Shown here piece after piece: positions 1 through 9,226 of a stretch of DNA of 64,000 nt. The DNA comes from Bacillus sp. OK048 (GTDB taxonomy: Bacteria > Bacillota > Bacilli > Bacillales > Cytobacillaceae): NCBI RefSeq assembly GCF_900103525.1, contig NZ_FNHN01000002.1, forward strand, positions 496,001 through 560,000, given 5' to 3'. The position numbers were made by a program, and so were the translations under genes. The notes beneath the pieces were generated by a model, which saw only the letters and a list, made by a program, of their open reading frames with translations, did no database searches and had not been told where the DNA came from. How positions within the stretch are numbered: the first letter of the stretch is position 1; every line of letters starts with the position of its first letter.

Positions 1-29
1 AAAACGCTAGGTCCGCCTGCGCTGGTCAC

Positions 30-62
30 AAAAAAGAGAGAGCGGGATGAATCCCACTCTCT
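30..62 (-). terminator. Rho-independent terminator of the SASP gene
   Basis: An inverted repeat GAGAGnGnGGGAT/ATCCCnCnCTC with a two-base loop is followed on the minus strand by a run of six T, just downstream of the SASP stop codon. Confidence 0.8.
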
Positions 63-82
63 GTAGCCATATTATTTATTTA

Positions 83-286
83 TTATCGTGAATATCCGCC
101 GCCTAATTGAGACTCAGCCATTGCGACTAAACGCTTAGTGATTTCACCACCAACAGAACCGTTAGCACGTGAAGTTGTATCTCCACCAAGTTGTACACCA
201 AATTCAGTAGCAATTTCGTATTTCATTTGAGAAAGAGCTTGCTCTACACCAGGTACAACTAATTGATTTGAGTTGTTACTTGCCAT
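83..286 (-). CDS. Alpha/beta-type small acid-soluble spore protein
   Basis: A 67-residue protein of the alpha/beta SASP family, which coats DNA in the dormant spore and protects it from UV and heat until degraded by the GPR protease at germination. The sequence shows the family core: the GPR cleavage region TEFGVQLGG and the C-terminal DNA-binding stretch [16 protein letters not shown]. The ATG at 286 is chosen over an upstream in-frame codon because it starts MASNNSNQ, normal for the family, and is preceded by AAGGAGGTGATAATC. A SigmaG-type promoter lies upstream, matching forespore expression. The position before thiI corresponds to sspA in B. subtilis, but several paralogues exist, so no symbol is assigned. 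Confidence 0.95.
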   Translation of the reverse strand: MASNNSNQLVVPGVEQALSQMKYEIATEFGVQLGGDTTSRANGSVGGEITKRLVAMAESQLGGGYSR

Positions 287-310
287 GTGATTATCACCTC
301 CTTGTGAGTA

Positions 311-340
311 TAGAATGTGTAATATCACATGGCTGTATTC
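311..340 (-). promoter_or_regulatory. SigmaG-type promoter of the SASP gene
   Basis: Read on the minus strand, GAATA (336-340) and CATTCTA (311-317) are separated by exactly 18 bases, matching the forespore SigmaG pattern GnATR-N18-CATnnTA. It lies 25 bases upstream of the SASP start codon. No mapping data are available; this is a motif match. Confidence 0.7.
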
Positions 341-388
341 TATTTTAAAATTGGTAATTGTTCACAAATACTTAACAATTTTCATGTA

Positions 389-1594
389 TTAAAATAGTTC
401 ATCTAATTCTGAGTCCATTTTGGTGTCGGGTTTGATCGTTATGGTTTCTGTTTTCTGGACTGCCGTTTGTATTAAAGATTCAAAATCGTAGAAACTTTCA
501 TAGCGCTGAACTTTTTCTCTCTTCGGTTTTGTCTTTGGTGAAGAAGGAACAAAAATCGTACAACAATCTTCAAATGGCCGAATTGAAATATCATAGGTAT
601 CAATATCTTTCGCCATTTTTATAATATCATTTTTGTCCATCGTCACCAACGGTCTTAGAATAGGCGTATTGGTAACATCATTAATCGCGTACATACTTTC
701 CAAGGTTTGACTGGCAACCTGTCCAAGATTGTCGCCCGTAATAATCGCAAGCCCTTCCTGCCTTTTTCTGATTTCGTCGGTTATTCGAAGCATAAACCTT
801 CTTGTCGTGGTCATTGAATAATTTTCAGGAATTTGCTCTTTAATGGTTTGCTGAATAGCTGTAAATGGAACAATATGAAGCTTCATTGATCCGAAAATTT
901 CAGCAAGCTTTTTGGCTAAGTCAATTACTTTCTCTTTCGATCTTTCACTTGTATACGGGGGACTAAAAAAGTGCACTGCTTCAATTTCCACCCCACGTTT
1001 CATCGTCAAATAGCCTGCAACCGGACTATCAATTCCGCCTGAGAGCATGAGCATTGCTTTTCCGCTTGAACCAACTGGAAGACCGCCAGCTCCTAAAATG
1101 TTTTCACATGACATATAAATGACGTCATGTAGAACCTCAATTTTTAAATTGATATCAGGATTTTTCACATTGACCTTAATCCCTGGAATATTTTTTAAAA
1201 TGTGGCCGCCGAAAGTGTGATTGATCCCCTCTGTATCCAATTCAAAGGTTTTATCCGAGCGTTTAGTGCTTATTTTAAAGGTTTGACCCTCATTATATAA
1301 TCCTTTTACTAAAGCAAGTGCAGCCACTTTCATTTGTTCCAAGTCGCGATCAACCTTGATAGCTGGACTAAGGGATTGGATACCAAAAATATTTTTTAAT
1401 GCCGTTATCATCTCTTGGACGTTTTCCCCATTAACGAGAACATACATCCGATCCCGTTCAGCTCGTATTTTTATTTTTGGAAAGGGAGCGAGCGCAATCC
1501 GAACACTCCTTCTTAATTTATCTACAAATTTATTGCGGTTTCTACCTTTAGTAGAGAGTTCACCATAGCGAATCAGTATGTGATCATAATCCAT
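389..1594 (-). CDS. thiI: tRNA 4-thiouridine synthetase ThiI
   Basis: A 401-residue cytoplasmic enzyme that activates U8 of tRNA by adenylation and inserts sulfur to give 4-thiouridine; it may also feed thiazole synthesis. Domains run N-terminal ferredoxin-like, THUMP (about residues 60-165), then an ATP pyrophosphatase with the PP-loop LSGGIDS at residues 184-190. The C-terminal rhodanese domain of E. coli ThiI is absent, as usual in Bacilli, so sulfur is expected to come directly from a desulfurase. That partner, nifZ, lies one base upstream (its stop begins the gap before this ATG), so the two are translationally linked. Confidence 0.95.
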   Translation of the reverse strand: MDYDHILIRYGELSTKGRNRNKFVDKLRRSVRIALAPFPKIKIRAERDRMYVLVNGENVQEMITALKNIFGIQSLSPAIKVDRDLEQMKVAALALVKGLYNEGQTFKISTKRSDKTFELDTEGINHTFGGHILKNIPGIKVNVKNPDINLKIEVLHDVIYMSCENILGAGGLPVGSSGKAMLMLSGGIDSPVAGYLTMKRGVEIEAVHFFSPPYTSERSKEKVIDLAKKLAEIFGSMKLHIVPFTAIQQTIKEQIPENYSMTTTRRFMLRITDEIRKRQEGLAIITGDNLGQVASQTLESMYAINDVTNTPILRPLVTMDKNDIIKMAKDIDTYDISIRPFEDCCTIFVPSSPKTKPKREKVQRYESFYDFESLIQTAVQKTETITIKPDTKMDSELDELF

Positions 1595-1595
1595 T

Positions 1596-2738
1596 TTATT
1601 TCATTACCCTTCTTAATTGATCTGTAGCCTCTTCCAGCACATCAACAAAACTTCGCGCTTCCTCTGCCGTATTATCATACGACAAACTAATTCTAAATGC
1701 ACGATCAGCCAAATCATCAGAAACACCCATTGCTAGTAATGTCTGACTTGGTAATTGTTTCTTTGAGGAACAGGCACTTGTTGTCGAAATAAAAAATCCC
1801 TTTTGCTCGAGAGCATGTATTAAAACTTCTGCCTTAATCCCTTTTATCGAGAAGTTTAAGATATGTGGTGCTGAATTTTCCATTGGAGTATTGATAACTA
1901 GACCTTCAATTCTCGCGAGCTCTGTTCTAAGCAACGCCTTTACACTATTCATTCTTTCTATTCCCAATTCACTATTGATCATAGTCATCCTTAGAGCCTT
2001 TGCCATCGCAACTGCTCCTGCTACATTTTCCGTTCCACTTCTTACTTGCCATTCTTGATTTCCACCAGAAAATAGCGGATCTAGTCTAACTCCCTCTCTT
2101 ATAAAAAGCGCTCCAGTCCCCTTTAATCCATGAAACTTATGCGCCGACAACGAGCATAAATCGACATGGTTTTCTACTAAATTTAAAGGTATTTTTCCAA
2201 TTGCTTGTACCGCATCTACATGGAAAAGGATGCCAGGGTGTTGTTTCAAGAGTTTGCCAATTTCCTTAATAGGTTGAATGGTTCCAACTTCATTATTAAC
2301 ATACATAACTGAAACAAGGATCGTATCCTTCTGGATAGAAGCTTTTACATCCTCCACATTCACTCTGCCATTTTGGTCAGCAGGAAGATAGGTAAGGTTA
2401 AAACCTAGTTTTTTTAACTGTTCCATTGCCTCACGTACGGATGGATGTTCAACACTCGATAAAATCATGTGTTTCCCTTTATTTTTATGAAAGATTGCAG
2501 TCCCTTTAATGGCTAAATTATTACTTTCTGTCCCTCCAGAGGTAAAGTAAATCTCCGAAGGTTTTACAGTTAGGAGGTTTGCCACCAGTAAACGAGCCTG
2601 TGTGAGAAGTTTTTCAGCTTGCATCCCCAGGTTATGCAAGGAAGATGGATTGCCAAAAAACTCACTTGAAACCTTAACGAAGGAATCAATCACTTCCTTA
2701 TAAGGTTTTGTGGTTGCACTATTATCAAAATAAATCAT
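1596..2738 (-). CDS. nifZ: Cysteine desulfurase NifZ (IscS-like)
   Basis: A 380-residue PLP-dependent cysteine desulfurase that takes sulfur from L-cysteine as an enzyme persulfide. The PLP lysine is K201 in SAHKFHGLKG and the persulfide cysteine is C323 in TSACSSKKQ. The gene ends one base before thiI, an arrangement conserved in Bacilli where this dedicated desulfurase supplies ThiI for 4-thiouridine formation. Length and motif order are normal for the NifS/IscS class I family. The assignment to NifZ rather than a general IscS rests on the coupling to thiI. Confidence 0.93.
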   Translation of the reverse strand: MIYFDNSATTKPYKEVIDSFVKVSSEFFGNPSSLHNLGMQAEKLLTQARLLVANLLTVKPSEIYFTSGGTESNNLAIKGTAIFHKNKGKHMILSSVEHPSVREAMEQLKKLGFNLTYLPADQNGRVNVEDVKASIQKDTILVSVMYVNNEVGTIQPIKEIGKLLKQHPGILFHVDAVQAIGKIPLNLVENHVDLCSLSAHKFHGLKGTGALFIREGVRLDPLFSGGNQEWQVRSGTENVAGAVAMAKALRMTMINSELGIERMNSVKALLRTELARIEGLVINTPMENSAPHILNFSIKGIKAEVLIHALEQKGFFISTTSACSSKKQLPSQTLLAMGVSDDLADRAFRISLSYDNTAEEARSFVDVLEEATDQLRRVMK

Positions 2739-2817
2739 TTTTTAAACACCTCATCTTTGCGCAGAATAAATCTTACCATAACTTAATCAATTGAAAAAGG
2801 TTTCAATCAAAACAAAT

Positions 2818-2854
2818 AAAAACCGATTTGCCAACGAAGGCTCAAATCGGTTTT
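2818..2854 (-). terminator. Terminator downstream of ezrA
   Basis: A perfect 12-bp stem AAAACCGATTTG/CAAATCGGTTTT with a T run on the minus strand separates ezrA from nifZ-thiI. Confidence 0.85.
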
Positions 2855-2860
2855 AGAATT

Positions 2861-4555
2861 TTATCTCTCTATACTTTCTACTGAAGCTTTAATTTTCTTT
2901 AAGGCTCCTGGGTCAATTGATTCCAAAGAAGCAGCAGCCTGCTCCAAAGCTTCCTGGTACTCAAAATGTCTAAATGCAGTTTCTGCATCATTTAGACCCT
3001 TGGCCACAGTAGGATATTGTCTTCGATACCTGTTTCCATATTGAATCGCCTTTTCGGCAAGCAATACATTTTCAATCAGTTCAATCGAAGTACTCGACAA
3101 TTTTTCCACTGTTAATACTGCAATTTCTAGATATTGGTTAAGTGCCGATATGTTAAGCGGCTTTTCTTGAAGCTGAAGCTTTACGTTTTGAATACTTTCA
3201 TTTGTATCATCAAATAAATACTTATAATCTTCAGGCAATCCAGGAATATTACTTTTTGACACTAAACGAATGGTTTCGCCTACTTTTTTGGTTAATTCTC
3301 TTACCGTTTCACGCGCTTCGAACTCATCTTTTCTTAGTGCTTGAAGCTTGCGTCCAAAATTCTCCTGCTCTTCTTGAATCATTTCAATCTGAGTTTTTAT
3401 TTCTATAAGCTCTTCACAAAGAACCGTTAATGCCGTTTCATTGATATTACTTTTTTCTATTAAAATTTCATAATGCTTTTTAACAGAAGAAAGCTGTTTT
3501 TCCAAATGCCTTTGGATTTCAAAGTCACTTTCGGTTAGATGATAACTTTCTTGAACATGTTTTACTTCTTCAGAAAGATAATCATGTTCCTCTAAAACTG
3601 TAGTGAGAAGTCCACTCGTTCCCTTTTCATTTTGAAGAATAAAATGCTTAGCATTAACTTCCTTCTCTAGAAGATCAAAAAGGATGTCAATTCGTTCTTT
3701 TACTTCACTTACTCCTTCAAGCGCCTCTTCTATCTTCGTCTCTTCAATAAGACTTAGATATTTAGTCAATTTATCCTGCAAACTTTCAATTTCTTGTTCC
3801 AATTGGATATGACTTAGATAATATCCTTTCGCAGTCATTTCACGATATCCTTCCAGAATTTCTGTCAATTGGGCAGGGATAAGCGACTGACATTCTATTA
3901 ACATCTGTGGAATTAACTCCATATGATGTTTAATCTTTCCTAATTGGTCGTGAATGAGTAAAACGAGTTCACGCGCTTCAAGATAATTACCGTGTTCCGT
4001 CTTCTCATCAAATTCGTGGAACTTTTTCGTTACGTCATCTAATTGTACTTCCAAGGATTTTTCAGACTTACCAAAACTATGACGATGAGCTAGCAGCGTT
4101 TTTTTCGTTTCACGATATAATTCCTTTAACTGCTCGATTTCAGTCCTGTTCTTTTCTTCACTTCCAACTAACTCATGGAGTTCTTCAACGATTTTATTAA
4201 TCTCATTTTCAGTTGCTTGTAACTTATTATTAATTTCTTGCTGAACACCTTTCGCTTTTTTAAAGCGATAACGATCAATAAATTCTTCAGCATCAAATAA
4301 CATCTCTTCTAGGTCCGGTAATTGAACAGTTACGATGTCATCCCACTGATTACGCCAGCCCTCAAACAACTCTTCGGTTTGCCCGGTCATATTCAGTTGT
4401 TTTACCTTCGACATCTCATCCATTATTGGCCGATTAAATAAATCTATCTTCCAGGCTTCTAGCCTATCCATCTCTTTATAATACTTTTTCTTTATAAAAT
4501 ATCCCGTTACAAATAAAGCTAGTAGCAGGATAATAAATCCAATAATATATTCCAC
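2861..4555 (-). CDS. ezrA: Septation ring formation regulator EzrA
   Basis: EzrA is a membrane-anchored, spectrin-like negative regulator of FtsZ ring assembly that also helps shuttle PBP1 between sidewall and septum. A single N-terminal transmembrane segment (about residues 2-21) is followed by the conserved stretch KQLNMTGQTEE and then long coiled-coil repeats to the end. Two GTG codons could start it. I chose the one at 4555, giving MEYIIGF, because it matches the N-terminus known for the family and has GGGGGC just upstream; the alternative at 4579 adds eight residues. It is monocistronic, with its own terminator. Confidence 0.95.
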   Translation of the reverse strand: MEYIIGFIILLLALFVTGYFIKKKYYKEMDRLEAWKIDLFNRPIMDEMSKVKQLNMTGQTEELFEGWRNQWDDIVTVQLPDLEEMLFDAEEFIDRYRFKKAKGVQQEINNKLQATENEINKIVEELHELVGSEEKNRTEIEQLKELYRETKKTLLAHRHSFGKSEKSLEVQLDDVTKKFHEFDEKTEHGNYLEARELVLLIHDQLGKIKHHMELIPQMLIECQSLIPAQLTEILEGYREMTAKGYYLSHIQLEQEIESLQDKLTKYLSLIEETKIEEALEGVSEVKERIDILFDLLEKEVNAKHFILQNEKGTSGLLTTVLEEHDYLSEEVKHVQESYHLTESDFEIQRHLEKQLSSVKKHYEILIEKSNINETALTVLCEELIEIKTQIEMIQEEQENFGRKLQALRKDEFEARETVRELTKKVGETIRLVSKSNIPGLPEDYKYLFDDTNESIQNVKLQLQEKPLNISALNQYLEIAVLTVEKLSSTSIELIENVLLAEKAIQYGNRYRRQYPTVAKGLNDAETAFRHFEYQEALEQAAASLESIDPGALKKIKASVESIER

Positions 4556-4850
4556 ATTAAAGCCCCCAGTTTCAAACACTTCATTAAATCCCTAAAGCGC
4601 TATATACTATCTATAAGAAAAATCATTCATTTTCGTGTAAGGTCAATGCCTTTATAATACCATGTAAACGACATTTTTTGACTAGTATTTTCAATTTTTT
4701 TGAAAAAGAAATTTATACGAAAATTTTTTTGACAAAAATCTAGGTTTAAACAGGATTATCGCTAAAACACGAAATTAAAAAGCACTAGCTTGTAGGAAAT
4801 TAGATTCCAAGCTAGTGCTTACCATATAAATACCTGCATCTTTGTATCAA
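4556..4850. other. Intergenic region between ezrA and yttP
   Basis: About 295 bases that hold the AT-rich ezrA upstream region and, at the far end, the yttP terminator. In B. subtilis I recall hisJ (histidinol phosphatase) sitting here; no coding trace of it is visible in this gap. Confidence 0.6.
4776..4820 (-). terminator. Terminator of yttP
   Basis: A 13-bp perfect stem AAGCACTAGCTTG/CAAGCTAGTGCTT, loop about 15 bases, then TTTTTAATTT on the minus strand. Confidence 0.85.
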
Positions 4851-5480
4851 TTACAAAATAGCCTCTTTCTTTTCAACTTGTTTTGTGCCAAGTGTATTTT
4901 CAATCCAACGATTAATTTCCTTTAAGTACTTCTGTTCAAAAAACCTTTCATTCGGAAAAATATAAAGTACCTCTCGTAAATAATGAGCATTAATAAAGGG
5001 CATCATCAGTAAACCTTTGTATTGGATAATCAGGTAAGCGATCGAATGGGGACGGAATTCTTTCTTTTCAAATCCTTTTTCAAATATTTTTTGAAAATAG
5101 TACTTCTCCTTTACGGCATAGGTAGACATAATTTCTCTAACTACCTGCGAGTCCATTGACATCTCACGGTATACGAAGCTGGTAAGTTCGATATTTTCAC
5201 ATTGAAAGTGGAGAAGATCAGCAGAAATTCTTTTTAAACAATCCTTTACGCCTACATCCAAGAAGGAGAATTTCTCTTCAATAATGCTAAGGTATTGCTC
5301 AAAAAAGTAAGTAAAGCAATATTCTAATAATCCAAGCTTATTCTCAAAATGGTAAGCGATTGTTGCCGAGTTAACTTTTGCTGCGGAGGCAATATCACGT
5401 ATCGACGTTCCCGCGTAGCCATTTGAATTAAAAAGCGTTATGGCTGCCTTTGCAATTACCTCTTTAGAATCCTTTCTCAT
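4851..5480 (-). CDS. yttP: TetR/AcrR family regulator YttP
   Basis: A 209-residue one-component repressor-type protein. Residues about 8-55 form the TetR helix-turn-helix (SIRDIASAAKVNSATIAYHF); the rest is a ligand-binding helical domain without recognisable signature. The context (after ezrA, divergent from the ytsP GAF gene) matches B. subtilis yttP. Its target is unknown; the 150-base divergent gap to ytsP makes ytsP or yttP itself plausible targets, which is inference only. Confidence 0.85.
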   Translation of the reverse strand: MRKDSKEVIAKAAITLFNSNGYAGTSIRDIASAAKVNSATIAYHFENKLGLLEYCFTYFFEQYLSIIEEKFSFLDVGVKDCLKRISADLLHFQCENIELTSFVYREMSMDSQVVREIMSTYAVKEKYYFQKIFEKGFEKKEFRPHSIAYLIIQYKGLLMMPFINAHYLREVLYIFPNERFFEQKYLKEINRWIENTLGTKQVEKKEAIL

Positions 5481-5630
5481 TTCGAATCGTACACCTCCTG
5501 TATCCCTTTCTATTATACAATTCTTGATAGAATGAACTTTTCCTGTATATAATTATCGACAAAGCATGCTTTTTTTCTAGCTAGTTTGATAAAATATATA
5601 AAAAGTATCTAAAGGGATGGGTGAAAAAAC

Positions 5631-6113
5631 ATGTTTAATGTCGAATTATACAAAGGGACCCGCCAAGAAAATTTTGAATTGGCGAAAAAACAATTGGTTG
5701 CCCTTCTCCATGGTGAGAAAAATCAAATAGCTAATTTAAGTAATACTTCTGCATTACTAAACCAGTTTCTTGATCGCATCAACTGGGTTGGATTTTATTT
5801 AGTAGATGAAAACAACGAGTTGGTATTGGGTCCTTTTCAAGGGCTTCCAGCATGTGTGCGAATTCCACTTGGCAAAGGTGTCTGTGGAACATCAGCCAAA
5901 AACTTGGAAACCATTCGGGTAGAAGACGTCCACCAATTTCCTGGTCATATTGCTTGTGATGCTGCTTCTAACTCTGAAATCGTTATTCCACTTATTAAAG
6001 ATGGAAAGTTACTCGGGGTTTTAGATATTGACTCCCCAATAAAAAACCGCTTTGATGAGGTAGATCAAGAGCAGTTGGAAGAAATTACAGCGATTCTTGT
6101 TGAACATTTGTAA
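5631..6113 (+). CDS. ytsP: Free methionine-(R)-sulfoxide reductase, GAF domain (YtsP)
   Basis: A 160-residue single-GAF-domain protein of the fRMsr family, which reduces free (not protein-bound) methionine-R-sulfoxide using thioredoxin. The three catalytic or resolving cysteines expected for the family are present: C75 (PACVRI), C85 (GVCGTS) and C109 (HIACDAASN). ATG at 5631 follows AAAGGGATGGGTG. It is convergent with a methionine gamma-lyase gene, with one perfect palindromic terminator between them. Both genes thus touch methionine metabolism, although only ytsP is part of the conserved backbone. Confidence 0.9.
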   Translation: MFNVELYKGTRQENFELAKKQLVALLHGEKNQIANLSNTSALLNQFLDRINWVGFYLVDENNELVLGPFQGLPACVRIPLGKGVCGTSAKNLETIRVEDVHQFPGHIACDAASNSEIVIPLIKDGKLLGVLDIDSPIKNRFDEVDQEQLEEITAILVEHL

Positions 6114-6145
6114 TATAAAAAACTCGCCGCGGCGAGTTTTTTATA
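6114..6145. terminator. Bidirectional terminator between ytsP and methionine gamma-lyase
   Basis: A perfect palindrome (AAAAAACTCGCC/GGCGAGTTTTTT) gives a GC stem with T runs on both strands, serving both convergent genes. Confidence 0.9.
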
Positions 6146-7328
6146 TTTTATCAAGGGCTTGCTCTAAGTCTTCTTTTATATCCTCCCATGCTTCAAGACC
6201 GACAGACAGACGGAGTAATGTGTCCTCTATTCCCATTTTTCTCCGTTCTTCTTCTGGAACGACGGCATGTGTCATCGTGGCCGGATGCTGTATTAACGTC
6301 TCTGCATCCCCTAAACTAACCGCAATTTTTATCAAGTTTAATTGATTCATAAACAGCTGTGCAGTCTCTTTCGTTCCTTTAATTGAAAATGATAGCAACC
6401 CGCCTGGTTTTTTCATTTGCTTATACATGATGGTATGATCATTCTCATAGTCACTTTTCCCAGGAAAATAGAGCGATTCCACCTTAGGATGATTTTTTAA
6501 AAATCCAACGAGCATACTTGCATTCTCACAATGCCGATCCATCCGAACTGGCAGCGTTTTTAACCCTCTTAGTAAAAGCCATGCATCAAATGGAGAAATA
6601 ATCCCGCCCATATCTTTTTGTGTTGTTCTTGATACCTGTTCTATAAAATCACTCTTACCAATTATGACCCCAGCAATCACATCACCGTGACCACAAATAT
6701 ATTTAGTAGCACTATGAATGACAACATCACACCCAAGACTGATGGGTGTTTGTAAATACGGAGAGCAGAATGTATTATCCACCACTACAGGAATACCACG
6801 CTGTTTTGCAATAGTGGCAACTAATTCTAAGTCAACCAGTTTCATAGTCGGATTTATCGGGGTTTCAATATAAATGCAGGAAGTATTTGGCTGAAGATCT
6901 TTTTCTATCATTTCCCTTGTCGTCATAGCCGAAAAACCATGCCCAATGTGATATTTGCCTTTTAACAATTGCAGTAAACCAAAGGTACAGCCATATACAC
7001 CTTGCGAACATAAAATATGGTCTCCTGTTTTAGTCAAGGCAGTCAACACGGCTGATACCGCAGCCATCCCTGATGAAAATGCCAGTGCCGCTTCTCCCTG
7101 TTCAAGTTTTGCCATCCGATCTTCGAGGATTTTTACCGTTGGATTTCCCAAACGGGAATAGATAAAGCCTTCTTCTTGGCCAGCAAACCTTCTTTCACCT
7201 TGTTCAGCCGTTGAGAAGGTAAATGTAGAGGTTTGATACAAAGGGGGAACTATACTTCCTTGGTGTTCAGCTGAACTATACCCAGAATGAATCGCTTCTG
7301 TTTCAAAACGGAAATTTTTATTTTCCAA
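6141..7328 (-). CDS. megL: Methionine gamma-lyase / Cys-Met metabolism PLP enzyme
   Basis: A 395-residue fold-type I PLP enzyme of the Cys/Met metabolism family. The PLP lysine is in HSATKYICGHGD, and the family substrate loop YSRLGNPT is present. Methionine gamma-lyase (methionine to methanethiol, 2-oxobutyrate and ammonia) is preferred over cystathionine gamma-lyase because a cysteine occurs in VYGCTFGLL, at the site of the reactive Cys116 of Pseudomonas MGL. Distinguishing the two needs biochemical evidence. A near-perfect cre site lies 17 bases upstream of the start, suggesting CcpA control. The gene is extra compared with the B. subtilis order between ytsP and ytrP. Confidence 0.8.
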   Translation of the reverse strand: MENKNFRFETEAIHSGYSSAEHQGSIVPPLYQTSTFTFSTAEQGERRFAGQEEGFIYSRLGNPTVKILEDRMAKLEQGEAALAFSSGMAAVSAVLTALTKTGDHILCSQGVYGCTFGLLQLLKGKYHIGHGFSAMTTREMIEKDLQPNTSCIYIETPINPTMKLVDLELVATIAKQRGIPVVVDNTFCSPYLQTPISLGCDVVIHSATKYICGHGDVIAGVIIGKSDFIEQVSRTTQKDMGGIISPFDAWLLLRGLKTLPVRMDRHCENASMLVGFLKNHPKVESLYFPGKSDYENDHTIMYKQMKKPGGLLSFSIKGTKETAQLFMNQLNLIKIAVSLGDAETLIQHPATMTHAVVPEEERRKMGIEDTLLRLSVGLEAWEDIKEDLEQALDKI

Positions 7329-7344
7329 AGTAACCCTCCTTTTT

Positions 7345-7358
7345 TGTGATCGCTTTCA
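7345..7358. promoter_or_regulatory. Candidate cre site upstream of methionine gamma-lyase
   Basis: TGTGATCGCTTTCA fits the CcpA consensus TGWAANCGNTNWCA with one mismatch at position 4. It sits between the start codon and the presumed promoter, where CcpA binding would block transcription. Confidence 0.45.
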
Positions 7359-7384
7359 ATACTTGCTATATCTTATTCATGTAC

Positions 7385-7424
7385 GAAAAGTTAGGCACTC
7401 AAATTCACCTTCTTTTGAGTGCCT
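7385..7424 (-). terminator. Terminator of ytrP
   Basis: An 11-bp stem AGGCACTCAAA/TTTGAGTGCCT is followed by AACTTTTC on the minus strand, 10 bases after the ytrP stop. Confidence 0.8.
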
Positions 7425-7433
7425 ACTTAGCAA

Positions 7434-8840
7434 TTATGCTGTTTTCTGCGCAACCACCTTGTTTTTTCCGGTACTCTTAGCAAGGTATAATGCTTCGTCT
7501 GCCCGTTTGAATAAATAATTATAGGTATCCTGTCTATCTTTATTCCAATAGGAAACACCACAGGATACCGTAACTTTTGGGAAGGTACAATCTGCTACGG
7601 TTTTTACCAGCCTTTCAGCTATCACCAAACCCTCATCCATTGAAACTTTAGGAAGGTAGATTGCTAACTCCTCCCCTCCCCACCGTGCGCCTACATCATT
7701 CCCACGGATATTTTTTTGGATTAATTTTGCCACTTGAATTATTACATCGTCTCCCACTTGATGACCAAATGTATCATTAATTTCTTTAAAGTTATCAATA
7801 TCCATTAATATAAAAGTGCCTTCATTATCATCCCTCATCGAATAATGAATGCTTTCATCTAAAGAATTACGGGAATGAAGCTTTGTTAATTGATCCGTTT
7901 TGACCATATTCTCTAATTCTTCCTGGATCAATGAATTCATCAAGGCAAGTGATGAGTGCATTAGGAGTGCCTGCAATAGATTAAATTCCTCAAGCGAGAA
8001 AAAATTAGGATTCTGGTGCATAACAATGGAAAATCCTTTTAGATTATTACTTTGAATGATCGGAATTGCTATTATTGAACGGTATTTTTTTAAATCATTT
8101 ATGTGTTGAAGGTTAAAGTCTTCAATAAATATTGATTCATTTTCAGTATGTATTTTGGCTTCTAGGAGGTCGACATAGATTTTTGACGGTTTCGTCAAAA
8201 AGAACGGGGTTGTGCCTGGGAGTACTCTCACTTTACTTCGGTCCTTGGACAATAGGAAGAATCCAACTTCCTGGGCATTGAATGTTTGAATAATCTGGTT
8301 TGACAAATATTTCATCGTTTCAGGTAATCGCAAATTTGAATTTAATTCTATGGTGGTTTCATTAATTAATTGTAAGTCAGAGATAACTTGTTTGGATTTT
8401 GAATAAAGTTTCGCATTTTCTATGGCACTGCCCACGGTATTCGCTAATAACGTAATAATTTCAATATCGGTCACTGGAAAGTCCACTATATTTGGTCCAA
8501 TCACTTGTATTACACCATTAACATTATGTTTTCCCTTTAATGGCACATAAAGAATACAACTTTGCTTAGACCTACTTTGCTCTACCTGAATTTCTCCAGT
8601 AATAAATGTCTTTACAATGGGATTTACCTCATTTTCCTTATTCGTATTTTTATGCAAACTGTTAATCTCAAGAGATTGCTGCAAAAAAAACCGATAATTT
8701 GAAAAAAGATCCTCGAATGTTACAATGATTTCTTCTACAATCTTAGTTTCGTCCAAATAGGTATGAAATCTATTACTCGCATAATATAATTTCTTATATT
8801 TACTTATTTCTTCTTTTAACTGACTTTCACTTACTACCAT
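7434..8840 (-). CDS. ytrP: GAF-GGDEF diguanylate cyclase (YtrP/DgcP-like)
   Basis: A 468-residue cytoplasmic signalling protein that should make cyclic di-GMP from two GTP. The N-terminal 300 residues resemble GAF sensor domains (MVVIAIPII-type beta strands, no transmembrane segment). The C-terminal GGDEF domain carries the active signature GGEEL at residues 388-392, with the preceding metal aspartate in DIDNFKEINDTFGH, so it looks catalytically competent. No inhibitory-site RxxD is obvious. It is shorter than B. subtilis DgcP as I remember it (about 580 residues), so one sensor domain may be missing. Neighbouring rpsD is divergent, as in B. subtilis. Confidence 0.88.
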   Translation of the reverse strand: MVVSESQLKEEISKYKKLYYASNRFHTYLDETKIVEEIIVTFEDLFSNYRFFLQQSLEINSLHKNTNKENEVNPIVKTFITGEIQVEQSRSKQSCILYVPLKGKHNVNGVIQVIGPNIVDFPVTDIEIITLLANTVGSAIENAKLYSKSKQVISDLQLINETTIELNSNLRLPETMKYLSNQIIQTFNAQEVGFFLLSKDRSKVRVLPGTTPFFLTKPSKIYVDLLEAKIHTENESIFIEDFNLQHINDLKKYRSIIAIPIIQSNNLKGFSIVMHQNPNFFSLEEFNLLQALLMHSSLALMNSLIQEELENMVKTDQLTKLHSRNSLDESIHYSMRDDNEGTFILMDIDNFKEINDTFGHQVGDDVIIQVAKLIQKNIRGNDVGARWGGEELAIYLPKVSMDEGLVIAERLVKTVADCTFPKVTVSCGVSYWNKDRQDTYNYLFKRADEALYLAKSTGKNKVVAQKTA

Positions 8841-8993
8841 AAGTTAATCACCCATTATGTTTATTTCCAAATTTATACAACATATCCATTATAGTAAATA
8901 AATAGGTAATATTGGTAGATATTTTTGATTTTTTTTTATTTTACTTAAATTTACACATAATTTCTTCACAAATTTTCGTTTCCTGAAATTAAC

Positions 8994-9023
8994 TTGACAT
9001 ATCAATGTATAAAATTATATAAT
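8994..9023 (+). promoter_or_regulatory. SigmaA promoter of rpsD
   Basis: TTGACA (8994-8999) and TATAAT (9018-9023), both perfect, are separated by 18 bases. This puts the transcript start near 9030 and leaves an approximately 195-base leader before the rpsD ATG. Confidence 0.85.
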
Positions 9024-9034
9024 ATTCTTTGTGT

Positions 9035-9226
9035 AAAATAACTGCAGCCTATGTGAACACTTGAATGTGAACATTTTGTTCCTCACAAGAGCAAGGACTC
9101 TTTTGATGGTGTATCTTGTAACCCTCTGCTGCTAGGGCGAAGGTGCATGAAAACAAAATGGCTATCATTGATGTTTCATAACGGTTTTTATTTTACCAAA
9201 ATAAAAACACTAAGGAGGAGTCATTC
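9035..9226 (+). promoter_or_regulatory. rpsD leader RNA, S4 autoregulatory site
   Basis: The leader between promoter and rpsD is GC-richer than its surroundings and contains short complementary segments (CCTCTGCTGCTAGGG region, GTTCCTCACAAGAGCAAGGACTC). In Bacilli, ribosomal protein S4 represses its own gene by binding a structured, pseudoknotted leader of this size and position. I infer the same here; a covariance-model search would be decisive. Confidence 0.6.
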
